Shown: piece by piece, positions 1 through 7,494 of the stretch
How the letters are laid out: the number at the start of each line of letters is the position of its first letter
How positions within the stretch are numbered: position 1 is the stretch's first letter
Assembly: GCA_037444075.1 (NCBI GenBank)
Contig: JBBIND010000074.1
Span: forward strand, 1 to 21,452
Length of the DNA stretch: 21,452 nucleotides
Direction of reading: 5' to 3'
Source of the DNA: JBBIND01 sp037444075
GTDB taxonomy: Bacteria; Acidobacteriota; Terriglobia; Bryobacterales; Bryobacteraceae
Notes under the pieces: generated by a model
What the model was told of the DNA's origin: nothing
Databases searched by the model: none
Seen by the model: the letters and a program-made list of their open reading frames with translations, nothing else
Translations under genes and position numbers: made by a program

Positions 1-358
1 AAATAATGTTAATACAAGGCTATAAGCCAGTATTACATGGGTACATAAAGCTGGGCGCAAAAAGCGCCAAGCCCATGATGGGAAATCACTTCAGCAGTGT
101 TTCGGAGCAAGAATCAGCAGGAACTTCGGGCTGGAAGTTGAGCCTTGGAAACTGCTCTTGCTCCGGGCGGGATAAGGCGAACACACCCTTAGGTCTTATG
201 CTCCGCATCCCACCAGGAAAGCGGCTCATATCTCTCTACACAATCGGCTTCGCCTTCAGTTCAGCCGTCCTCTGACGGAAGCCTATCTGCGCCTCCGCAA
301 GGATGTCGAACCCCGCGCCGGGAGTTGAGGCGAACCCGTACGGACTGCGGCCAGCGCC
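1..358. other. Gene-free, strongly structured region; possible non-coding RNA
   Basis: I see no credible protein here. The stretch holds several well-formed inverted repeats. One is GGAGCAAGA (104-112) with TCTTGCTCC (156-164), enclosing GCAG/CTGC (117-120/152-155) and AACTTC/GAAGTT (122-127/134-139). Another is GGCTTC/GAAGCC (246-251/278-283), enclosing CCGTC/GACGG (265-269/274-278). A third is GGCGC, five A, GCGCC (54-68). The first 50 bases are AT-rich, unlike the rest of the window. The size of about 300 bases and the nesting suggest a structured RNA on either strand. I looked for hallmarks of tmRNA, RNase P RNA and SRP RNA and found none. 6S RNA cannot be excluded by eye. It could also be decayed sequence. 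Confidence 0.35.
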
Positions 359-508
359 TTAGTACTCCAGCATGCGGACGCCGAAATACAGCCCGCCGAA
401 GACCAGCACGGAAACCACCGCTACAGCCACCCAACGCAGAACACGCTCCTTGGGGGTCGTTTCCAACGCATCATCGTGCTTCATTTGTTCGTCAAGGCTG
501 TCAAACAT
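359..508 (-). CDS. Small single-span membrane peptide, 49 residues
   Basis: This is an unrecognised small gene. The product is 49 residues: a charged N-terminal part (MFDSLDEQMKHDD, then ETTPKER) followed by a hydrophobic stretch, residues about 26-44 (W, V and A rich, then VFGGLYFGV), and a short tail ending MLEY. This predicts one transmembrane helix with the acidic N-terminus probably in the cytoplasm. The evidence for translation is a textbook ribosome binding site, AAGGAGGT, seven bases before the ATG, and a clean stop. Its own promoter could lie at about 525-560. The gene sits downstream of the LysM amidase on the same strand, separated by 142 bases, so it may be independently transcribed. 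No function can be assigned. Confidence 0.72.
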   Translation of the reverse strand: MFDSLDEQMKHDDALETTPKERVLRWVAVAVVSVLVFGGLYFGVRMLEY

Positions 509-619
509 GCTCTGCAACCTCCTTAAAGATTTCGTATAAGGCCAAATGATTGCACGTATACAAGGCCGCCCCTATTCTACGCCTGTTGGCGCTGAAAAGC
601 ACGCGAAATCGGCATCACC

Positions 620-640
620 GCGGCCGATTCCGGCGGCCGC
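620..640. repeat. 7-bp GC hairpin between amidase and small membrane gene
   Basis: GCGGCCG and CGGCCGC are separated by seven bases, just beyond the amidase stop codon. No T-run follows on either strand, so it is at best a weak 3'-end structure for the amidase transcript and not a standard intrinsic terminator. Confidence 0.3.
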
Positions 641-650
641 GCCACCAGGC

Positions 651-1502
651 TCAAATTCCCAGGCGGTCCCAATCGAAAGCCGGTCCGATGTCCCACTTGT
701 CAGACCGGAAATTCTGGTGTGCGGCGACTCCGCGGAATTTGCGAAAGTAGTTGGCGTCGTGTTCCCCTCTCCGCGCTGAAGGGGGCAATTTCCTAGGTAT
801 GGAGAAGCGCTCACAGAGGTGCCCCGTGAGCCGGCTGACAGACTCCATCTGCACCGCGGGATAGGAGGCAAAATAGCGGACTCCCCGGAAACTAGACTGA
901 ACGTAAAGGTCTGACTGGTCCAGTTTGCAGAAAGGCGCAGACCAGTCCCGAAACCACCAGTTCAACTGAGTCTGCGCAGTGGGCGATTTCTTCAGAGGAC
1001 CGACGTTGGCGATCTCAATGCCAATGGAGCGCTTGTCGTGACGGCAAACGTTGCCCCCGATGCCGAGGTGCCACGCCCAATAGCTGGGGTCGAACAACTC
1101 GTAGATTTTGCCGTCGGTGTCCACAATATAGGCGGTGGCCACGCGCGTGGGATTCGCGAGCCAGCATTCGTAGGCACTTCGTGCCGTCTTGCCGGCCGTG
1201 AAGTGGAGCACGACGAGGTCCTTCTCCGTCGTCTCCGGATAGAACTCCTTGGCCGGAAGGGCAAATCGGTTCTTGTCGATTTCCAGCCGGGTCGGTTCCG
1301 GGGCCGGCTCCGGCTCCTCCACCGGCAACCCCACCGCGTCCATGGCATCGGTCGAGTTTTCCGGAATTTGCAGGCAGGTTCCCACCTGGAGTTGATCAGG
1401 CCGGGTAATCCCGTTCAGCGTCATCAGTGCCTCCAGGGGCACGTGATACCGCCGGGCGATCTTCCAAAGAGTGTCACCGGATTTTATCGTGTAGGTCCGC
1501 AT
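651..1502 (-). CDS. LysM-domain N-acetylmuramoyl-L-alanine amidase (Amidase_2 type)
   Basis: This enzyme should cleave the amide bond between N-acetylmuramic acid and the peptide stem of peptidoglycan. The product is 283 residues. An N-terminal LysM domain (about 3-47, starting TYTIKSGDTLWKIA) binds glycan. A Pro/Glu-rich linker (59-72) leads to a zinc amidase domain (about 85-280). Probable zinc ligands are H100 (VVLHFTAG), H262 and D271, in the C-terminal motif AAHQNFRSDKWDIGP; E163 and K269 match the catalytic positions of AmpD-like enzymes. The ATG at 1502 is preferred over the GTG at 1505 because the GAGGT ribosome site lies at the right distance only for the ATG. That site overlaps the stop codon of the upstream deacetylase gene, which indicates translational coupling. 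No signal peptide is visible: LysM begins at the N-terminus. Export is therefore unexplained, or the enzyme works on recycled muropeptides in the cytoplasm. Confidence 0.88.
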   Translation of the reverse strand: MRTYTIKSGDTLWKIARRYHVPLEALMTLNGITRPDQLQVGTCLQIPENSTDAMDAVGLPVEEPEPAPEPTRLEIDKNRFALPAKEFYPETTEKDLVVLHFTAGKTARSAYECWLANPTRVATAYIVDTDGKIYELFDPSYWAWHLGIGGNVCRHDKRSIGIEIANVGPLKKSPTAQTQLNWWFRDWSAPFCKLDQSDLYVQSSFRGVRYFASYPAVQMESVSRLTGHLCERFSIPRKLPPSARRGEHDANYFRKFRGVAAHQNFRSDKWDIGPAFDWDRLGI

Positions 1503-1508
1503 CACACC

Positions 1509-2450
1509 TCAACGCCGGGCGACGCCGCGGCCGTTCCAGGCGGATGCTTCGAGGGCGGCCTTCGCCGCGTAAGCCGTGTTGCAGTGAATCGCGACCGTGT
1601 CCTCGATTCTCAAGGCATAGCCTCCCGCCATGGTGACAGCCACAGGAACGCCGCGCGCCAGCGCTGTTTCCAGGATAAGCTGATCGCGCTGCCGCAAGCC
1701 ATCCATGGTGAGCGACAGGCCGCCCAACTGATCCTGGTAAAACGGGTCAGCCCCGGCCACGTACAGGACCAGGTCGGGCGAAAAGCCCGCCAGGGCAGCG
1801 TTCCAGGGCTCCGTCAGGCGGCTCACGTACTCCTCGTCGGAAGCCCCGTCCGGCAAGTGGATGTCTACTGTGGATGGAGGCTTGATGGCCGGATAGTTGT
1901 TGTGCTGGTGAATGGACAGTGTAAAGACGTCGGGTTCTGAAGCGAAAATGGCCGCCGTGCCGTTGCCGTGGTGCACATCGCAGTCCACCACCATGGCGCG
2001 GCGAATGAGTCCGTCGGCGCGGAGGCGCTGGACGGCCACCGCCAAATCGTTGATGGCGCAAAAGCCTTCCCCATGACCCCGGAAGGCGTGGTGAAACCCG
2101 CCACCGATGTTGAATCCCACGCCTTCTTCCAGGGCGCACCGGGCTGCCAGAGTGGTTCCGTCGGCGGCCAACTGAAAGGCGTCGGCGGTACGCCCGGAAA
2201 AGGGCGCTTCCAGGCGCATGATCTCATGCCGGGTAAGCGTGTTGGATATGAACCGCTCCACCCAGCCGGGATCATGCACCAGCAGCAAATCCTCTACTGA
2301 AGCCGGTTCGGGTGTCAGGAAGTCCTCTTCACAGGCGAAACCGTCCGCCAGCAGGCGCTCCCGGATGAGGCGATACTTTTGCGAGGGAAACACGTGTTGG
2401 CCGTAGTTGAGATCGTAACCCTCGTGGTAGATGAGACGGTACGGCAACAT
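1509..2450 (-). CDS. HDAC-superfamily deacetylase (class II/AcuC-like)
   Basis: This is a zinc deacetylase of the arginase/HDAC fold, acting on acetyl-lysine, acetylated polyamines or another acetylamide; the substrate cannot be read from sequence. The product is 313 residues from the ATG at 2450. The catalytic His pair is H120-H121 (NIGGGFHHAF). The metal ligands are D158 and H160 (DCDVHHGNGT) and D235 (AGADPF). The transition-state tyrosine is Y278 in AGGYA. All active-site residues are present, so it should be active. The ATG at 2450 has GAGG eight bases upstream and puts the conserved LPYRLIYHE block at the N-terminus. The alternative ATG at 2495 adds 15 poorly conserved residues but also has a GAGG ten bases upstream. 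The gene ends six bases before the amidase start, so the two probably form a two-gene unit. Confidence 0.88.
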   Translation of the reverse strand: MLPYRLIYHEGYDLNYGQHVFPSQKYRLIRERLLADGFACEEDFLTPEPASVEDLLLVHDPGWVERFISNTLTRHEIMRLEAPFSGRTADAFQLAADGTTLAARCALEEGVGFNIGGGFHHAFRGHGEGFCAINDLAVAVQRLRADGLIRRAMVVDCDVHHGNGTAAIFASEPDVFTLSIHQHNNYPAIKPPSTVDIHLPDGASDEEYVSRLTEPWNAALAGFSPDLVLYVAGADPFYQDQLGGLSLTMDGLRQRDQLILETALARGVPVAVTMAGGYALRIEDTVAIHCNTAYAAKAALEASAWNGRGVARR

Positions 2451-2559
2451 GCCATGGTCCTCGCGGTCCGGGACGACGACCGGCCGGACCGCCATTCCGA
2501 TATTGCCTCATTGTACTCATCGGAGCAGCCGGATGCGAGCCGGAAAGCACCTGCAAGTT

Positions 2560-2565
2560 ATTATA
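2560..2565 (-). promoter_or_regulatory. Candidate -10 element for the deacetylase-amidase unit
   Basis: On the minus strand TATAAT, a perfect -10 hexamer, lies at the tsaE stop codon in an AT-rich island (2556-2571) inside an otherwise GC-rich region. It would start a transcript near 2553, ahead of the deacetylase. No good -35 box is seen at the expected spacing, and TATAAT also reads on the plus strand because the island is nearly palindromic. Confidence 0.3.
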
Positions 2566-2977
2566 ATAAAAGGACCTGAATATCTCGTTCTGCTTCCCCG
2601 CAGCGCTGCAGGCGGACTTCCACGCGCCGCCGGGGCAGCAATTCCGGGAACCGCTCCCCCCACTCGATGAGCACCACGGCGCCGCTATCAAACAGTTCCT
2701 CCAGCCCCAGCGAGGCGGCTTCCCGCAGCGTCTCGATACGATACAGGTCAACATGGTAGACGACGACGGGATCGCCGTATTCGTGAATGAGGGTGTAAGT
2801 GGGGCTGCACACGTCCGCCGCCGGGCCGCCGCCCAGACCTTCGACGATGCCTTTGGCGAGCGTCGTCTTGCCGGCGCCGAGTTGGCCTATGAGCAACACC
2901 GTGGCTCCGGGCGAAAGGTCGCGAGCCAGGGCCGCACCGGCGGCAATGGTCTCTTCCTCAGATCGGGATCTGGCCAC
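2561..2977 (-). CDS. tsaE: tRNA t6A biosynthesis ATPase TsaE
   Basis: TsaE is the ATPase that supports the TsaB-TsaD complex in making N6-threonylcarbamoyladenosine at position 37 of ANN-decoding tRNAs. The product is 138 residues, slightly shorter than the usual 150. The Walker A motif GQLGAGKTT is at 31-39. The family block SPTYTLIHEY (58-67), HVDLYR (75-80) and the Walker-B-like IEWGERF (104-110) are all in place. The start is a GTG at 2977, supported by GGAGG nine bases upstream. This start lies inside the end of the upstream NAD(P)HX repair gene, a 20-base overlap, so translation is probably coupled. The same nnr-tsaE adjacency is found in many bacteria, including E. coli. Confidence 0.95.
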   Translation of the reverse strand: MARSRSEEETIAAGAALARDLSPGATVLLIGQLGAGKTTLAKGIVEGLGGGPAADVCSPTYTLIHEYGDPVVVYHVDLYRIETLREAASLGLEELFDSGAVVLIEWGERFPELLPRRRVEVRLQRCGEAERDIQVLLL

Positions 2978-4511
2978 CAGACAGCTCCTCCATGGCGCCC
3001 GGCAGGTGCGGGAGAAGATCCGTCGCGAGCATGGCCTTTTCCCCCCACTTGCAGGCCGCCAACTCGCCGCATCTGCCGTGCAGCCAAACCGCCGCCAGCA
3101 GGGCCTCCTGCGCGCGCTCCGGGAATTGCGCCAGCAGGCCCGCCGCCAGCCCCGTAAGCACGTCGCCGGTTCCTCCTGAGGCCAGCCCCGGTGTGCCGGT
3201 CGGGTTCACCCAGACCATCCCGTTGGGAAAGGCGATCAGGGTGCGTTGGCCCTTGAGAACCAGGCACACTCCTTTGTCCATGGCAAAGGAACGCGCCAGT
3301 TCGAGGCGGTGTTGCAGCACCTCCGAGGAGGATACGCGGCACAGCCGCCCCATCTCGCCAGGATGCGGCGTGAGAATCAGGCCCGGCCGTCCGGGGAAGT
3401 CGTGGCCGGCCAAGGCATTCAGAGCATCGGCGTCCAGGACCATGGGCAGATCGCAGGTTTCGATGAGGCGGCGAACCAAGCGGACCGTTTCCTCCTCGCT
3501 GCCAAGCCCAGGGCCCACCGCGAGCACGGTCTTTCCGAGGAGAATCTCGTCCAGCCTGCCGCTTTCAAGCCCCGCCTCGGCGATGGAACCGCGGGGCGTT
3601 TCGGGCAATTCCTCGGTCATCAGTTCCATGGCGTGCCCGGCGATCACCGGAATGGCTGAAGCACTGCTGGCCACCGTCACCAAACCTGCGCCCGCGCGCG
3701 CCGCCGCCAGCCCGGTCATCGCGGCCGCTCCGGTCTTGCCGCGAGACCCGCCCACCACGAGCACGTGGCCGAAGCTGCCCTTGTGTGAGCCGGGCGTCCG
3801 AGGCGCGAACAGCGGCGCGATCAGGTGCGGTTCAGTGTGAGCCAGCCAGATGTCCGGGTCGCTTTCGTACAACCCCGGGGGAGACCCAATGGCGCCCACT
3901 ACGAGTTCGCCCACCTGGTCGCAATTGGGCGGCAGCATATGCCCTATCTTGGGCGCCGTGAACGTCACGGTATACCCGGCGCGGACAGTCTCACCCTGGC
4001 TGACGGCGCTGTCGCTGCTTAGTCCCGAAGGGATGTCTACGGCCACAATCCGGGCATGGGGAAACCCGGTGTTGATCTCGCGGATCCACTCGAGCATGCG
4101 CCCGCGCGCCGCGCCCTCGATTCCGGTTCCGAGCAGCGCGTCGATTACGAGCGTGGCCTGGCGCATTTCGGGTGTAATCCTGGCGGCAATCCGGCCGCCG
4201 CACGCCAGCCAGGCCCTGTAGTTGGAGGCGGACTCGCCGCGAAGTTCTTCCGGTTCACCGGCGAACAACACATCCAGGCTTTTGGGCCGGGCCCGCGTGT
4301 ACAACTGCCGTGCCACGACGAAGCCGTCACCACCGTTATTGCCTTTGCCGCAGAAGATCACCGCGCGCTGATCCTGGAGCGGCGCAAACCGCCGTTCGAG
4401 TAGCTCCATCACGCGGTGCCCGGCGTTTTCCATCAACACCAGTCCGGGGATGCCCATTTCCATGGTGCGCCGGTCAACTTCCCGCATTTGAGCGGCGGTC
4501 AGTATCTTCAT
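2958..4511 (-). CDS. nnr: Bifunctional NAD(P)H-hydrate epimerase / ADP-dependent NAD(P)H-hydrate dehydratase
   Basis: This is a metabolite-repair enzyme. The N-terminal YjeF_N domain epimerises R-NAD(P)HX to the S form, and the C-terminal ribokinase-like domain dehydrates S-NAD(P)HX back to NAD(P)H using ADP. The product is 517 residues, close to the family norm. In the epimerase half (about 1-215) GKGNNGGDGF is at 55-64, DALLGTG at 124-130 and VDIPSG near 158-163. In the dehydratase half (about 228-510) the sequence shows HKGSFGHVLVVGG (243-255), TPHPGEMGRL (381-390) and NPTGTPGLASGGTGDVL (436-452), the nucleotide-binding and catalytic Asp region. The ATG at 4511 is chosen because GGAGGT lies six bases upstream; a longer frame to 4556 lacks this. 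The 3' end overlaps tsaE. Confidence 0.95.
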   Translation of the reverse strand: MKILTAAQMREVDRRTMEMGIPGLVLMENAGHRVMELLERRFAPLQDQRAVIFCGKGNNGGDGFVVARQLYTRARPKSLDVLFAGEPEELRGESASNYRAWLACGGRIAARITPEMRQATLVIDALLGTGIEGAARGRMLEWIREINTGFPHARIVAVDIPSGLSSDSAVSQGETVRAGYTVTFTAPKIGHMLPPNCDQVGELVVGAIGSPPGLYESDPDIWLAHTEPHLIAPLFAPRTPGSHKGSFGHVLVVGGSRGKTGAAAMTGLAAARAGAGLVTVASSASAIPVIAGHAMELMTEELPETPRGSIAEAGLESGRLDEILLGKTVLAVGPGLGSEEETVRLVRRLIETCDLPMVLDADALNALAGHDFPGRPGLILTPHPGEMGRLCRVSSSEVLQHRLELARSFAMDKGVCLVLKGQRTLIAFPNGMVWVNPTGTPGLASGGTGDVLTGLAAGLLAQFPERAQEALLAAVWLHGRCGELAACKWGEKAMLATDLLPHLPGAMEELSGGQIPI

Positions 4512-4702
4512 GCCTACCTCCGAGCGTAATGCTGCACGCGCCGCGGCGCCGGGCATTCAGCCTTTGCACCTGCCCGGCGTCTCATCGGCAGGTTACTGAA
4601 GAACGCCGGCAACCAACTTCTTCCCCGCTTGTTGCCATCGCCTGAGCGCCCTTGCCGTCATTCGCGGCAGCGCAACCTGGAAGAGCCGGTGCAGCCGGGT
4701 TC
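4512..4702. other. Intergenic gap, no gene seen
   Basis: This is 191 bases between the phosphatase stop and the nnr ribosome binding site. I see no coding potential and no hairpin followed by T-run. It presumably carries the nnr promoter, but no convincing -35/-10 pair stands out. Confidence 0.4.
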
Positions 4703-6682
4703 CTAATCAGCAGCCGCGGCAACCCGTTTTGCCAGCAACAGCGTCATGTCATCCTGCAACTCGGTCGAGCCGGTCCAATCCACCACCGATTCCATTACGG
4801 AGGCGATGATACCGTTCAGATCGCGATGCGCGTTCCGCAACAGGGTGTTCAGCAACCGCTCTTCGCCGAAAGGCTCGCCGTAGATGTTCTCCGGTTCGGT
4901 GACGCCATCCGTGTAGCAGACCAGCAGGTCGCCGGGCAGAAGGTCGAGCCGGCTGTCCCCATACTCCGCGGAGGGGAAGGCGCCCACCACCGTCCCATTC
5001 ACGTCCAGCCGCGAAACGGAGCCTTGCCGCAGCAGCAGGGGAGGCAGATGACCCGCGTTCGTGTACGTCATCTGCCCCGTAGCCTCGCTGTAGACGGAGA
5101 AGAAAAACGTAGCGTACTTTTCCGGAGAGGTGTCGGTGAACAGTTGCTGGTTGAGCCGCGTAACCAGCCGGGAAGTGGACAACACGTCGAAGCGCTGGTT
5201 TTCGGCCGCCATTTCCAGGCTGGCGCGCACCTGGGTACGGAGTGAACTCTGGAGCGTAGCCATCAGGAGCGCGGCGGAGATTCCTTTTCCGGCCACGTCG
5301 CCGATGGCCAGCACAGCACCCGTGCGGTACAGGCCCAGGTAGTCGTAGTAGTCTCCGCTCACCATGCGCGCCGGGCTGCACATCGCGCCAAGCTGGAGCG
5401 ACGGCAATTCCGGCACGCGTTTCGGATACAGCTGCGTCTGCACTTCGCGGGCGATCTCAATCTCCGTCTGCAGGCGTTCTTTTTCCTTGGCCACCGCCAG
5501 CAGTTGCTCCAGGTTTTCCGCCATGCGGTTGAAGGAGTGGCTTACCGCCGCGATTTGATCATCGCCCTGCACCTCGATACGGTGAGCGAAATCGCCGCGC
5601 CGGACGCGCTCTGTTCCCTCGTAAAGATCGTGCACGGCGCCGGTGATGGTCCGCGTCAGGGAAACCCCAACCACCAGGGAGATCAACTCAACCGTCAGGA
5701 AAAGGCCGATCACGAAATACAGGAGGTAGGTCACTAACCCGCCTTCGGCCCGCTGGCGAAATACCATGCCCAGCACCGTGGAGATGCGTGAATGGACTCC
5801 CAACAGTGCCCTTTCGCGAATGCCGGGGTTATCCCAGACGCCGACCTCAACCGGCGTTCCCCAAACCACTTCCACGTCCAGGCGATTCACTGGAGGCGGC
5901 ACATGCATGGGCCCTTCGGGATCTTCCGCCGGTACAAACTCGTGGAGGCGCAAACTGCGCCTGGGCCTGTGCTCCTGCGCCTGTTCCGGGAAATGAACCA
6001 GGGTGACAACCCCGAGGCCGGGGGCCAAATCAAGCAAGAATGCACGGGTGAGCGGGGCCACGATAGTGGCCCTGCGCTCGCCATAGCGCGTGTGGGCCCA
6101 GCAGTAGAGGAGACCGTCTTTGGCGACTATGCCGGACACTTCGTGCCAGCCCGCCGGTGGAGCCTCCAGTTTATTCAACTCCGGGAAACGCAACTCGGCG
6201 CCGTCATCCCAAACCAGGATCTCCACTCCGCCGAGCCGCTGCTGCAACATCGGCCCGACGCGCTGCAAGATGCGCCGCCGGTCCGGGACGGGAGAGCGAA
6301 CCAGCGCCTGCGCAGACCCACGAAGGTTGTTGATGCGGCGGTCCAGTTCGGAGTTGACCAGGAAGGTAGCAATCTGACCGCTGACAATCCAGGCGAAGAT
6401 GCCAGCCAGCACTGCAATCAGCACCACCGGCACGACGGCGATGAAGAGGTAGGAAACCAGCAACCGGTTGCGGAGCCGCCATAGCAGCTGCCGCATGGAA
6501 CCGCGCAGGTTGCGGCAAGCTACCCACACGAGGAGCACCGGCAGGGCCAGGGCCAACAGCAGGCTGATGCCTGACGGGAGCAGGCTCCGGGTGGTCAGGT
6601 AAACCACCAGAAGCAGGATGAGCGCCTTCTCGGGAAGACCGAGGACTCCCCACCAACTACGAAGGCGCTGCACCGGCGTCAT
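4703..6682 (-). CDS. Membrane sensor PP2C-type Ser/Thr phosphatase (HAMP-SpoIIE/RsbU domain)
   Basis: This is a predicted signalling phosphatase that dephosphorylates a protein partner, probably an anti-sigma-factor antagonist, in response to an envelope signal. The product is 659 residues. Two N-terminal hydrophobic stretches (about 20-56) are followed by a strong TM helix (74-100), an extracytoplasmic sensor region (about 101-312) and another TM helix (315-343). Then come a HAMP linker (about 340-395), a coiled coil rich in Lys and Glu (393-416) and a PP2C/SpoIIE domain (about 430-655). Metal-binding aspartates are in GDYYDY (D444) and AIGDVAGKGISAALLMA (D462); YTDGVTEPEN lies near the C-terminus. 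Its ATG overlaps the stop of the upstream LOG-family gene as ATGA. No anti-sigma factor or antagonist gene is in the window, so the partner is unknown. Confidence 0.9.
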   Translation of the reverse strand: MTPVQRLRSWWGVLGLPEKALILLLVVYLTTRSLLPSGISLLLALALPVLLVWVACRNLRGSMRQLLWRLRNRLLVSYLFIAVVPVVLIAVLAGIFAWIVSGQIATFLVNSELDRRINNLRGSAQALVRSPVPDRRRILQRVGPMLQQRLGGVEILVWDDGAELRFPELNKLEAPPAGWHEVSGIVAKDGLLYCWAHTRYGERRATIVAPLTRAFLLDLAPGLGVVTLVHFPEQAQEHRPRRSLRLHEFVPAEDPEGPMHVPPPVNRLDVEVVWGTPVEVGVWDNPGIRERALLGVHSRISTVLGMVFRQRAEGGLVTYLLYFVIGLFLTVELISLVVGVSLTRTITGAVHDLYEGTERVRRGDFAHRIEVQGDDQIAAVSHSFNRMAENLEQLLAVAKEKERLQTEIEIAREVQTQLYPKRVPELPSLQLGAMCSPARMVSGDYYDYLGLYRTGAVLAIGDVAGKGISAALLMATLQSSLRTQVRASLEMAAENQRFDVLSTSRLVTRLNQQLFTDTSPEKYATFFFSVYSEATGQMTYTNAGHLPPLLLRQGSVSRLDVNGTVVGAFPSAEYGDSRLDLLPGDLLVCYTDGVTEPENIYGEPFGEERLLNTLLRNAHRDLNGIIASVMESVVDWTGSTELQDDMTLLLAKRVAAAAD

Positions 6683-7491
6683 TTCAGGTTTTCAATGATG
6701 CGCGATTTCGCGATGGCCGGCATCTCTTCCTCTGCGGGAGGACGCTCGGCAAGCGGTTGGAGATAGAGCCGCGTGAGCCCTTCCTGAAGGATTTTCAGGG
6801 CGGTTTGCGGATCGTCGGCGTAGTGGAACAGGTTCAGGTCCGCAGCGCTGATAGTGCCGTACCGTACGAGGGCGTCGAAGTTCAGCACTTCCTTCCAGAA
6901 ACTCGAGCCGTACAGCACGATAATGATCTCCTTGTCCAGTTTCCGGGTCTGCGCCAGGGTGAGCAGCTCTGACAGTTCATCCAGCGTGCCGAACCCGCCC
7001 GGAAACACTACCAGTGCTTTCGCCAAATAAGCGAACCAGAACTTGCGCATGAAGAAATAGTGGAACTCGAAGCAGAGTTCGGGACTGATGTACGGGTTGG
7101 GCGCCTGCTCAAACGGCAGGCCGATGTTCAGCCCGATGCTCTGTCCGCCGGCATCCATGGCGCCGCGGTTGGCCGCCTCCATGATGGAAGGTCCGCCACC
7201 CGTGCAGACCACGAAGCGGCGCGCCGGTTCCTCCAGGCCCAGAGACCATTCCGTGACCAGCCGCGCCAACTCCCTTGCCTCAGCGTAGTAGCGGCCCAGC
7301 GGACCGTCCTCCATGAGACGCGCCGAGCCGAAGAAGACCACGGTGTCGCGGATCTTGGCATCGCGGAAGTGGGACAGCGGGTGCAGATACTCGGAAAGTA
7401 TCCTCAGCGCCCGTCCGTCCCGGCTATCAAGAAACTCGTGGTTCTTGTAAGCGAGGGGAGGACGGCAGGGGGGCTTGTCAGTGTTGGACAT
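6679..7491 (-). CDS. LOG-family Rossmann-fold protein (TIGR00730 type)
   Basis: The product is 270 residues. Hallmarks of the LOG family (cytokinin riboside 5'-monophosphate phosphoribohydrolase) are VVFFGSARL (51-59), CTGGGPSIMEAANRGA (96-111) and the signature PGGFGTLDE (164-172). Known members hydrolyse the N-glycosidic bond of nucleoside 5'-monophosphates; older databases call them lysine decarboxylases, which is wrong. In a non-plant-associated bacterium the natural substrate is uncertain, and nucleotide clearance is plausible. The N-terminal 45 residues precede the usual core. The ATG at 7491 starts three bases after the lpxD stop; the ribosome site is weak (AGG about ten bases upstream), so translation may depend on lpxD. 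The stop overlaps the phosphatase start. Confidence 0.9.
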   Translation of the reverse strand: MSNTDKPPCRPPLAYKNHEFLDSRDGRALRILSEYLHPLSHFRDAKIRDTVVFFGSARLMEDGPLGRYYAEARELARLVTEWSLGLEEPARRFVVCTGGGPSIMEAANRGAMDAGGQSIGLNIGLPFEQAPNPYISPELCFEFHYFFMRKFWFAYLAKALVVFPGGFGTLDELSELLTLAQTRKLDKEIIIVLYGSSFWKEVLNFDALVRYGTISAADLNLFHYADDPQTALKILQEGLTRLYLQPLAERPPAEEEMPAIAKSRIIENLK

Positions 7492-7494
7492 GAG

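Noticed and set aside
6..275. An 89-codon plus-strand frame at the left edge
   Set aside because: No ribosome site, biased composition without a recognisable domain, and it runs through the inverted repeats of the structured region.
300..335. TTCGA-containing minus-strand segment resembling a tRNA T-arm
   Set aside because: The flanking bases do not pair as a five-bp T-stem and no acceptor or anticodon arm can be built.
1038..1940. A 300-codon plus-strand frame opposite amidase and deacetylase
   Set aside because: It spans two convincing minus-strand genes, shows no family motif, and is typical of antisense frames in GC-rich DNA.
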